Assembly: GCA_903828455.1 (NCBI GenBank)
Contig: CAIKMJ010000040.1
Span: 1-64,000, forward strand
Length of the DNA stretch: 64,000 nucleotides
Source of the DNA: an uncultured Acidobacteriia bacterium
Lineage (GTDB): Bacteria; Acidobacteriota; Terriglobia; Bryobacterales; Bryobacteraceae
Reading direction: 5' to 3'
Below the pieces are notes generated by a model, which saw nothing but the letters and a program-made list of their open reading frames with translations, was not told the origin of the DNA and ran no database searches. The position numbers and the translations under genes are program-made. Shown piece by piece: positions 44,575 through 52,013 of this stretch. The first letter of the stretch is position 1. Every line of letters begins with the position of its first letter.

Positions 44575-46032
44575 GTGGAAAGGCAGCGCGCCGCCGCCCG
44601 GCACAGGTCTCGGGAAAAGCGGCTGACTCTCGTCGAACCCGTGTCTGAATCTTTGCTCGATAAATCGCCCGATCAATCGCCCGATCAATCGCCCGACGCC
44701 TTGCTCCCCGCCACGCCCGGCGTCACGCCCGGCGCCGAGTCGGCTGCATCGCCGGCGTCGCCCGCCGGGCCCCCCGCGCACGATCCCCGGAAACACGACA
44801 ACATCCTGCCCCTGCTCGGCCTGTTGGGCAAGAGCGATGAGGCGCGAGCGGGCGACTCCGGCAAAGCCGGCCACGCGCACGCCGAGCACGCGCACGCCGA
44901 GCACGAGCACGCCGAGCACGAGCACGCCGAGCACGAAAAAGCCGAGCACGAAAAGGCCGAAAAAGAAGCCGAGCGCGAACTCGCGCGACTCCGCCACATG
45001 CTGGAAGAGCAGCGTCGGGCCATGCTCCAGGCCATCCAGGCGTCGGCGGAGCTGGAAAATCAGCTCAACCAGACACGCGGCCAACTCGCCAGCGCGCAGA
45101 GCGAACTGGATCAGAAAAAGAGCCAGTACGCCGCCGCCCCGCCGAGAGAGTTTCGTCAGAACATCGCCACCCAGTCCGCCGAGATTGCCACGTTGCGGGC
45201 AAACCTGCAGCAGACTGAGAAGCAGATGGCGCGGCTTCGGCACATCCGCGAGACGGAACAGCGCAAGGCGTCGCACCGGGTGGAGGAACTGGCGGCCGAA
45301 CTGGCGTCGGTTCAGTCACAGACGCGGCTGAATCGCGGTTTCTGGAGCCGGCGCGGCTGGCTCACGGCGATGCTCGCCGTGGCGACGGGCGGTGCCATAG
45401 TCGCGGGCGCAATCGCCTGGTATCAGAAGGCCTGGGTCCCGGCGGGCAGGGAAGCGGCAACAGCGGCGGTGACGGCCGGTTCGTCGTCCGGAGGCAGCGG
45501 GGCAACGGACAACGTTTCCGAGGGCAGTGTCTCAAACGGCAGTGTGTCACCGGGCGGTGTGTCACCGGGCAGTGTGTCGCCCGGCAGTGTGTCACCCGTT
45601 CCTGGATCGCAGCTCAGCGCCGCGCAGGTCGCAGGCGGGCCGTCTTCCGGTTCTCCCGCCAGCCCGGCCGGGGCCGCAGCGGAGATTCGGGTGGCGCGGG
45701 GCACTGGTGCCGCCGGGGCGGCAGCCGGCGCGCCGAACGTTGCCGCGCTGCGCCGCGCGCGCACTTCGACACCGGGCCGTCCTCCGCCGCCCGCCGCCAG
45801 CGGACACCCCGATTTTTCCGGCGCGCTCGACCGTCTGGATTACGCCCTGCAGGCCTTTCCCGGCGTCAAACCGGAAACCGTTCTCCACGCCGTCTACCAG
45901 AGCAACCGGCAGTGCGCCCTGTTGTGGAATCAGGGACATCCGGCTCTCATTTACGGCAGCGGATCGGTGACGAAGGATTCGCTTGCCTCGGCGCTGTCGA
46001 ACTGCGCCGACGCTGTCGAAAATCTGCGCTAA
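44575..46032 (+). CDS. Single-pass membrane protein with His/Glu repeats, coiled coil and unknown two-cysteine C-terminal domain
   Basis: 485 residues, family not recognised. Order: three DQSP-type units (residues about 29-40), six His-rich pentapeptides of the HAHAE/HEHAE/HEKAE type (about 100-129), a long coiled coil (to about 250), one membrane helix (GWLTAMLAVATGGAIVAGAIAWY, about 262-284), five GSVSP-type units (about 317-341), a Gly/Ala/Pro linker and a globular C-terminus of about 80 residues with C447 and C477. That last part can be aligned with the protein coded next. The N-terminal half should be cytoplasmic and the C-terminus outside. The start is GTG 44575 without a clear Shine-Dalgarno; it lies 30 bases after the sigma operon. 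Confidence 0.75.
   Translation: MERQRAAARHRSREKRLTLVEPVSESLLDKSPDQSPDQSPDALLPATPGVTPGAESAASPASPAGPPAHDPRKHDNILPLLGLLGKSDEARAGDSGKAGHAHAEHAHAEHEHAEHEHAEHEKAEHEKAEKEAERELARLRHMLEEQRRAMLQAIQASAELENQLNQTRGQLASAQSELDQKKSQYAAAPPREFRQNIATQSAEIATLRANLQQTEKQMARLRHIRETEQRKASHRVEELAAELASVQSQTRLNRGFWSRRGWLTAMLAVATGGAIVAGAIAWYQKAWVPAGREAATAAVTAGSSSGGSGATDNVSEGSVSNGSVSPGGVSPGSVSPGSVSPVPGSQLSAAQVAGGPSSGSPASPAGAAAEIRVARGTGAAGAAAGAPNVAALRRARTSTPGRPPPPAASGHPDFSGALDRLDYALQAFPGVKPETVLHAVYQSNRQCALLWNQGHPALIYGSGSVTKDSLASALSNCADAVENLR
44872..44961. repeat. Six tandem 15-bp units coding for His-rich pentapeptides
   Basis: Units start at 44872, 44887, 44902, 44917, 44932 and 44947 and code for HAHAE, HAHAE, HEHAE, HEHAE, HEKAE and HEKAE. 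The ten histidines could bind metal, but this is only a possibility. Confidence 0.93.
45523..45597. repeat. Five tandem 15-bp units coding for GSVSP-type pentapeptides
   Basis: Units start at 45523, 45538, 45553, 45568 and 45583; consensus GGCAGTGTGTCACCG. They lie just outside the membrane helix of the same protein. Confidence 0.93.
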
Positions 46033-46098
46033 GGCGTTCCGCTGGCTCAATTTTTGCTCTAAGCCTCACCCGCCGGTCCGATAAGTCTTCAACAAGAC

Positions 46099-47064
46099 AT
46101 GCAGACCGGCGCCGGCAACGGCACTGAATCCGTCCTGCGCCCCGCCCGCGCGGGGAGGGCGGGGAAACGCCTCGCAGCAGCAATCGCGCCCTGCCCTGCG
46201 CTCCACAGCGCCGCCGGTGCCGGCAGCGGTAACGATGACCGCGTGTTGCGGAAGCGGCCTGGAAAGGGGAATCGCAGGAGGCTGGGCGTGGCGGTGCTCG
46301 TGGTGGCCGCCGGAGTCCTGCTGCAGACGCTGCGCGAGGCGCTCCCCCGCAACGCCGCACCCGAGCAACTCTTTCCCCCGCTGGCCACCGAACCGCCCGA
46401 TCTCGAACGGGCCGGCGGCGCGGAGGGCGACTCGGGGCTGCGCCGGTTCGCCCTCCTGCCTGCCCAAAGGCCGCCGGAGCCTACGCCTCAACCGCTGCCG
46501 AACAGCGTTGCGGGCGGAGCAGAAAGGCTCGGCGAGGCTCTGTCCGTCTATCCCCAGCCGCAGTGGCCGGAAATCCTGGGGAAAATCCGAAAAATGCTCG
46601 GCCCGCAAACCTGCCCCTTCCTTTGGGTCGACGGCGGTTTTACCTTTATCCTCCCGGAAGCCGCTCCCGGCGCATTTGCTTCAGCACCAGCCGCTTCCGC
46701 AGCAGTCCGGCCCGAAAACGCCGCGCCAGAGAATGCCGCGCCCGCAGCAGCTCCGCCCGCGACAGCCCCGCCCGCGACAGCCTCGCCCGCAACAGCCCAG
46801 CCCGCAACAGCCCAGCCCGCAACAGCCCAGCCCGCAACAGCCCAGCCCGCAACAGCCCAGCCAGGACAAGCCCAGCCAGAAGCAACCCAGCCAGCAGCAA
46901 CCCAGCGAAGCAAAGCCGGTTCCGGAATTGCGTCGCTGCCCGCCAGTCTCGGCCGCTGCGCGCAGGCGGTGGCCCGCGCTCCCTACTGGAACGCCGTGTC
47001 GCCGAGTCCCGCCACGCCCGACCGGTCGAAGACCGCCACCAGCAGCCCTCCCGAAACCCGGTAG
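46099..47064 (+). CDS. Single-pass membrane protein with (PATAQ)n tract inside a two-cysteine domain
   Basis: 321 residues, family not recognised. A basic N-terminus leads to a membrane helix (RRLGVAVLVVAAGVLLQTL, about 60-80), a Pro-rich linker, and a domain with ALSVYPQPQWPEIL, C172 in TCPFLW, then a tract of 15-bp repeats, then SLPASLGRCAQAV with C287. Both cysteine segments match the C-terminus of the preceding protein, which supports this reading frame over competing frames. The 3' end overlaps the converging glycosyltransferase gene by 82 bases. No clear Shine-Dalgarno; the start could be a little different. Confidence 0.6.
   Translation: MQTGAGNGTESVLRPARAGRAGKRLAAAIAPCPALHSAAGAGSGNDDRVLRKRPGKGNRRRLGVAVLVVAAGVLLQTLREALPRNAAPEQLFPPLATEPPDLERAGGAEGDSGLRRFALLPAQRPPEPTPQPLPNSVAGGAERLGEALSVYPQPQWPEILGKIRKMLGPQTCPFLWVDGGFTFILPEAAPGAFASAPAASAAVRPENAAPENAAPAAAPPATAPPATASPATAQPATAQPATAQPATAQPATAQPGQAQPEATQPAATQRSKAGSGIASLPASLGRCAQAVARAPYWNAVSPSPATPDRSKTATSSPPETR
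46741..46905. repeat. Eleven tandem 15-bp units coding for PATAQ-type pentapeptides
   Basis: Five exact copies of CCCGCAACAGCCCAG (46786-46860) are flanked by three diverged units before (from 46741) and three after (to 46905). The exact core with diverged edges is the usual sign of slippage-driven expansion from the middle. Confidence 0.93.
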
Positions 47065-48554
47065 TTCATGTGCCAGCCCGCCAGTTCCGGCAGGCCGAGC
47101 AGGAACTTCAGCCAGACGTTGGCATTTTCCCCGCCGCCGAACAGAATAAACCGGTCGCCGCGCGTCAGCGTATCGGCCGCCAGTTGTTTCATGTAGGTTT
47201 GGTCCTCCGGCAACGTGCTGAACGGGAACGGAATAATCCGGCCCCTCACGGGGTAGACGTAAAGCTGGCTGTAGAGAAACCCGGGCACCTTGTAGTCCGG
47301 CGTCCAGTTGGGGCGGATGGCTTCGGCGAAACCGGACGGCACCACGACCGGCGTATCCGGCCGCGTCGCCGCCAGATCGGCCAGGGTTGCCATGCCGCGC
47401 CAGTCTTCAAACTGGGCATGATTCGGCCACACCGCCTCCCAGTGTCCCGCCACGGCCAGCGCCGCGAGCGCCAGTGCCGCGGCGGCAGGCTTCCACAATC
47501 GCGCGGGCAGGAATGCGGCCGCCAGTGCCGTCGCCGCCAGCGCGGCTCCGGGCAGGGCGGGGGACACGTACCTCACCAGGAACATGCCTGTCCCCGTCAC
47601 CCGCGACGCCCCAAATACCAGCACCGGCATCGCGAGCCACCAAACCGCCACCACCCCCAGCGAGTTGAACGGCGCCGACCGCGCCCTCTCCAACCGGTAC
47701 AACAGGCTCGCCACCACCGCCACCGCGCCCACTCCGGCAACCTCCTCCCACGCCAGCGACGTGCCGAAGTAGTGCAGTCCAACCACGCGGGCCACAATAT
47801 GCGTCTCGGCATTTCGGAAAAGCCCCAGTGCCCGGATCGCCACCGGGATCAGTGACGCCGACGTGACGGCCAGCAGCACCAGCGCCTGCGTCCACGTTGC
47901 CCGGCGTTCCCTGCGCGCCATCCTCAAAAGGCCGCACAGCAGGTAAACCGGGTAGAACGCCCAGAACGCCAGGTGCACGCGCCACAGCAGCGCCGCCATC
48001 AGCCAGAACAGCCCGGCGTCGAGCCACTCGCCCGAATCGATCCACCGGAGCAGCAGCCACATGCTGGCCGTCGCGATGAAGATCCCCAGCGCATACGGGC
48101 GCGCGTCGCCCGCGTAGAAATTGAAATCCGCGATGCAAAGGCAGCCGAACACCGCAAACCACGCCGCTTCCGGCGCAATGAGGCGCGCCGCGATGCGGGC
48201 CGTAAACCACAGCGCCATCGCCGCCAGCAACAGCGAGGGCAGCCGGTAGGCGATCTCCGAATCTCCAACCATCCGGTGGATGGCCTGCGGCGCGTAGTTG
48301 TAGATCGTGGCCGAAAGCTGCGGCGCCACGTTGAACGACGGGTCGTCGGGATGCTGCGCCAGCATCACCGTCGCGGCTTCATCCAGCCAGAAACTGCTCG
48401 GCAGCGGCATGATCCACATCCGCCCCAAACAAACGGCCAGCAACAACACCAGGTACCAGTCGGATCGCAGTCGGCCTCGCCAGCCACCCGGTACCGCTTC
48501 CACGGTTGCGGCCGATCCGGAGCCCGTCGGCGTAGACGTCACCGATATTTCCAT
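46983..48554 (-). CDS. GT-C-fold glycosyltransferase (GT39/ArnT-like, PMT_2 type)
   Basis: 523 residues with about ten membrane helices. The first external loop has the acidic motif FWLDEAATVML; later YRLPSLLLAAMALWF and a D-A-R-P-Y-A-L segment in NFYAGDARPYAL fit family 39-like mannosyl or aminoarabinose transferases that use lipid-linked sugar donors. The C-terminal 130 residues are periplasmic. Acceptor unknown. It converges on and overlaps the repeat protein gene. Confidence 0.85.
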   Translation of the reverse strand: MEISVTSTPTGSGSAATVEAVPGGWRGRLRSDWYLVLLLAVCLGRMWIMPLPSSFWLDEAATVMLAQHPDDPSFNVAPQLSATIYNYAPQAIHRMVGDSEIAYRLPSLLLAAMALWFTARIAARLIAPEAAWFAVFGCLCIADFNFYAGDARPYALGIFIATASMWLLLRWIDSGEWLDAGLFWLMAALLWRVHLAFWAFYPVYLLCGLLRMARRERRATWTQALVLLAVTSASLIPVAIRALGLFRNAETHIVARVVGLHYFGTSLAWEEVAGVGAVAVVASLLYRLERARSAPFNSLGVVAVWWLAMPVLVFGASRVTGTGMFLVRYVSPALPGAALAATALAAAFLPARLWKPAAAALALAALAVAGHWEAVWPNHAQFEDWRGMATLADLAATRPDTPVVVPSGFAEAIRPNWTPDYKVPGFLYSQLYVYPVRGRIIPFPFSTLPEDQTYMKQLAADTLTRGDRFILFGGGENANVWLKFLLGLPELAGWHMNYRVSGGLLVAVFDRSGVAGLGDTAFQ

Positions 48555-48642
48555 GCAGCTCTCATCTTAAACCTTCCGGCGCGAACGCACCGGAGGATTC
48601 GGATGCCGCCGCGGTCGCTCGGCAGCCGGACTGTTTCGCGCC

Positions 48643-49344
48643 TTAACCTGCTCCGGTGACTGCGACTTCGGGTGCTTTTTCTGTAGGCGTTTGTTCTGTC
48701 ACCTCCTGCCCGCTGCCCGCCGCCTCCGGCGTTTCCGCCGCTTGCTCGGTCAACTCCGGCGCGCTGCCGGCATCGCTCGCTGCCGGACTGCCGCTGCTTC
48801 CCTCTTCGCCGCTTGCCGCTTCGCCTCTTCCCTCGTCGCCGCGTCCCTCTTCGCCGCTTGCCGCTTCGCTGCTTCTCGCGTCGCCGCTTGCCGCTTCGCT
48901 GCCGGACTGCCCAGTCCCGGCATCCCGGCCCTCGGCGCTCGTTTCCTCTGCGTTCGTTCCCGGCTGCGGAGATCCGAGAAACCCATTCACCCGTTCCGCG
49001 AGGCGCGAGAACAATATCGGTTTCGTCTCATATCCGCTGAAGCCGGCCGAAACGGCATCGGTAATATTCTTCTGTCCTTTGAATCCGGTCAACGCCACGA
49101 TCGGAATCTTCGAAAGGCCCGATTCCGATCGGATCCGCCGCGCCGCTTCCCACCCGTCCATCTCCGGCATGTCCAGATCCATCAGGATCAGATCCGGCTT
49201 TTCGGCGATCGCCATTTCCACGGCGCACATGCCGTCCGCCGCCTGGATCACGCGGTAGCCTTCGCGCTTGATGTAGGTGGACACCAGCGCGCGATTCACC
49301 GCATTGTCGTCCACTACGAGAATGCTTTTCATCGCTGTAGTCAT
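48643..49344 (-). CDS. CheY-like response regulator with long low-complexity tail
   Basis: 233 residues. The receiver (1-125) is intact: VVDDNAVNRAL, the phospho-acceptor aspartate in LILMDLDMPEMDG, the threonine in IVALTGFKG and the lysine in YETKPILFSRL. The last about 105 residues are acidic and repetitive, made of Glu, Ala, Ser and Gly in units such as EAASGEEGRGDEG. No output domain follows. Tail function unknown; its DNA has short repeats around 48780-48900. Confidence 0.9.
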   Translation of the reverse strand: MTTAMKSILVVDDNAVNRALVSTYIKREGYRVIQAADGMCAVEMAIAEKPDLILMDLDMPEMDGWEAARRIRSESGLSKIPIVALTGFKGQKNITDAVSAGFSGYETKPILFSRLAERVNGFLGSPQPGTNAEETSAEGRDAGTGQSGSEAASGDARSSEAASGEEGRGDEGRGEAASGEEGSSGSPAASDAGSAPELTEQAAETPEAAGSGQEVTEQTPTEKAPEVAVTGAG

Positions 49345-49498
49345 GCAACGGATCGGCGATTCCCGGCCAAAACTTTAGTCCCGGCCCGCCAAACGCCCGC
49401 CCCCCCGGGGCTGCGCCGGAGGCACGTTCCGCATAGAATGATGAACGATTCTCCAGCTACGCAAAGACAACACTAAGGACACCACACAAGGAAACACC

Positions 49499-49984
49499 AT
49501 GAAACTCGCAAAATTCGCCGCACTTCCCGCCGTCTTCGTCGCCCTCTCCTCCAGCGCCTTTGCCCAGCTCCCGCAGTCGCGCATCCTCACCGCCGAAGTC
49601 GCCCAGGCCATCGCCGTCGACGCCGTCGCCAACTGCAAGGCCGCCGGCTACGCCGTCACCGCTCTGGTGGTCGACGCCATGAACGCCCCCAAATTCCTCC
49701 TGCGTGCCGATGGCGCCGCCGCCTCCACCACCAAGATGGCCGAGATGAAAGCCTACTCCGCCCTCCTCTTCAACCGCCCGAGCGGACCCACCACCCCCGT
49801 TCCCGCCGGCCAGACCGCGCCCCCCACCGTCATCGCCGGCACCGTCAACAACTACGGCGGCATCCCGATTAAAGTCGGCGACGCCACCATCGGAGCCATC
49901 GCCGTCAGCGGCGCTCCGGGCGGCGACAAAGACGCCGTCTGCGCCAACGCCGCCCTCGCCAAATTTGCCGACAAACTGAAGTAG
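49499..49984 (+). CDS. Secreted GlcG/HbpS (haem-degrading) family protein
   Basis: 161 residues with a signal peptide (KFAALPAVFVALSSSAFAQ). The GlcG/HbpS fold is seen in LTAEVAQAIAVDAVANCKAAGY, VVDAMNAPKFLLRADGA and the C-terminal GGIPIKVGDATIGAIAVSGAPGG. Family members bind haem or small acids. AAGGAAACACC precedes the ATG; TAGAAT near 49433 is a possible -10. Confidence 0.9.
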   Translation: MKLAKFAALPAVFVALSSSAFAQLPQSRILTAEVAQAIAVDAVANCKAAGYAVTALVVDAMNAPKFLLRADGAAASTTKMAEMKAYSALLFNRPSGPTTPVPAGQTAPPTVIAGTVNNYGGIPIKVGDATIGAIAVSGAPGGDKDAVCANAALAKFADKLK

Positions 49985-50021
49985 TTTCCCGCGCCCCGCC
50001 GGCGGGCACCGCGCAGCGCCT

Positions 50022-52013
50022 TCAGTTGGCCGCCACGCTGTGCTCGCCGCGCGGCAGCAGCACCGCGCATTCGCCCGCTTCGCCGCAGCTCACCGCCATC
50101 GCCGCGCCGTCCACTTCGAGCCGCGCCGGCCTGCGGTCGAACCGCGCAATCGCCCGGCTCTCGCTCGCGTATTCGAACACCATCCCTCGCCCCGCCGCCG
50201 CGGCCGACCGCAGCGTCGCGTTCAAATCCGCCAGCACGATGCCCTCCCGCTTCGGCGCGCTTTCCACCTGGTGCGTGCCAGCCGGCAGCCGCACGATTCC
50301 CGCCGCCTGCGCCGGCCACGGCTTGCCGTCCACCAGCGCCCCCGCCCCGTTCCACCGCAGCTCAACGCCCGCCGGCGACTCCACCGTCGTCCGCCCCTTC
50401 CCCGCCGTAAACTTCGTCACCACCGCCGACGCCGCCGCCAGCAGCTCCAGATCCGGCTTCAGAATGCTGTTCTCGAAATACAGCGCCACCCGCGGGAACG
50501 CCTCCGACGCCAGATGCACCAGTTCGAACAGCTCCGTACCCGTCTGCTGCTTGGTCGGATACACGTCCTGGTAGCGCTCCACAATGTTGATGTCGATCGC
50601 CAGCTTCTCCCCGTGCCCCGTCAGCGGCGCATACCGTTTCGCAATCTCCGGATACCTCTGCGGCCCGAGGTTCCACACCGTCGCCGGATCTTCGATTAAG
50701 AACGAGAACGAGTGGCTCCCCAGCAACGGCAGCACCCGCGCCGCATCCGCTCCGATCGCATCTTTCATCCCCGCATCGAACCGGTCGTCCACATGCGTCA
50801 GCACCACGTCCAGATCCGGCCGGAACGCGCGGAAGCTCTCCACCGTCTGCAGCCACTCTTCCTGCATGCGGCGCGCCGCCTCCGCCCTGTAGTCCAGAAA
50901 CGCCCGCAGCGACGCCGCATCGCTCCGCCCGTGCCAGATCTCCAGCGGATCCCAGCCGCTCTGCCGCCGGAACCCGGCGCGCACATCGTCGTTCATCGGC
51001 GTGAAGCGCGCCGGATTGCCCGCCCCCTCCAGCGATTCGAAATACAGCTCGGCCAGATTCACGCCGTCCCAGTCGAAACGCTCCGCCATCGCCTTCAGAC
51101 CCTGCCGCACCGCCGCCGCGCACTCCGGATTCTGCAGATTCATCAGCTTCCGCCAGTCGAGCTGCGCATCCTGCAGCACCGCCGTTCTCTCCCGCCACTC
51201 CGGATGGTCGTTCCAGAACTTCTCGCTCACGTGCGGCAGTTCCACCCACGCGTAAACCAGCACGCCATGACGGTGCGCCGCCTCAATCAGCCGCGTCAGA
51301 TACTCGTCCCGCGCCGCGTCCCGATCGTAGAAATGCCACGACGCCACATGCAGCGCGCTGATCCCCGCCCTGCGCCACCGTTCCGCCAGATACTCCACAT
51401 CCGCCCGCGTCCGGTACGAATAATCGAAAAACGCCCACAGCCGCGACGACCGAAACTGCGGCGTCACCCCCAAATCCCCCAGCGCCTGCATCAGATAGGG
51501 GAACCGCTCGTAGCCCGATGGACCCGGACTCACCGCCACCCACAACACAGCCCCCGCCCCCGCCTTCATCCCCGCCACCAGCGGCGCCCCCGTCCACCGG
51601 TCTCTTGCGAACAGCCGCGCCCCCGCCGGAACCTCGTATCGCGGAATGTTCACCGCCTTGCTCCAGATCACCGGCAGCTGTTCGTTATGCGTATCCACCA
51701 CGTGGATGACCGGCACCGCCTCCGCTCCCGCCCGGAATCCAAAGCTTGCAGCCAGCGGCGAGGAGCCTTCCACAATCAGCGTCGCGCCGCCCCGCACCTT
51801 CGCGTGCCAATCGGCCGCGTCCGGCGTTCCCGGCAGCGCCACGAAAATCTCCGCCTCCGCCGCCGGCCCCGCTATATGACCCACCGAACCCAGAATGCCC
51901 GGCCACGCCCCCGGCTGCGCGCCCACTATCGCGAACGTCCCGCCCCGGCACGCCGCCGCGCAACACAGCACCCCGCCAAACAGCGCCGCCGCCGCCCTAG
52001 CGCGTAAACGCAT
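50022..52013 (-). CDS. Secreted TIM-barrel glycoside-hydrolase-like protein (GHL10/PgaB-C-terminal-like)
   Basis: 663 residues. A signal peptide (ARAAAALFGGVLCCAAACRGG) leads to an N-terminal Rossmann-like part and then a TIM-barrel-like centre: GISALHVASWHFYD, LIEAAHRHGVLVYAWVELP, LMNLQNPECAAAVRQG and ERFDWDGVNLAELYFE. This strand order resembles GHL10 proteins and the hydrolase part of PgaB. A beta-rich C-terminus (about 560-663) could bind carbohydrate. It begins 17 bases inside the end of the TPR/beta-barrel gene (GGAG six bases before the ATG), so the two act together. Exact substrate unknown. Confidence 0.65.
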   Translation of the reverse strand: MRLRARAAAALFGGVLCCAAACRGGTFAIVGAQPGAWPGILGSVGHIAGPAAEAEIFVALPGTPDAADWHAKVRGGATLIVEGSSPLAASFGFRAGAEAVPVIHVVDTHNEQLPVIWSKAVNIPRYEVPAGARLFARDRWTGAPLVAGMKAGAGAVLWVAVSPGPSGYERFPYLMQALGDLGVTPQFRSSRLWAFFDYSYRTRADVEYLAERWRRAGISALHVASWHFYDRDAARDEYLTRLIEAAHRHGVLVYAWVELPHVSEKFWNDHPEWRERTAVLQDAQLDWRKLMNLQNPECAAAVRQGLKAMAERFDWDGVNLAELYFESLEGAGNPARFTPMNDDVRAGFRRQSGWDPLEIWHGRSDAASLRAFLDYRAEAARRMQEEWLQTVESFRAFRPDLDVVLTHVDDRFDAGMKDAIGADAARVLPLLGSHSFSFLIEDPATVWNLGPQRYPEIAKRYAPLTGHGEKLAIDINIVERYQDVYPTKQQTGTELFELVHLASEAFPRVALYFENSILKPDLELLAAASAVVTKFTAGKGRTTVESPAGVELRWNGAGALVDGKPWPAQAAGIVRLPAGTHQVESAPKREGIVLADLNATLRSAAAAGRGMVFEYASESRAIARFDRRPARLEVDGAAMAVSCGEAGECAVLLPRGEHSVAAN

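Noticed and set aside
46548-46913. A minus-strand open frame with Gly/Trp/Ala repeats (AGWAV type)
   Set aside because: It is only the reverse reading of the (PATAQ)n repeat; the plus-strand frame shares a domain with its neighbour.
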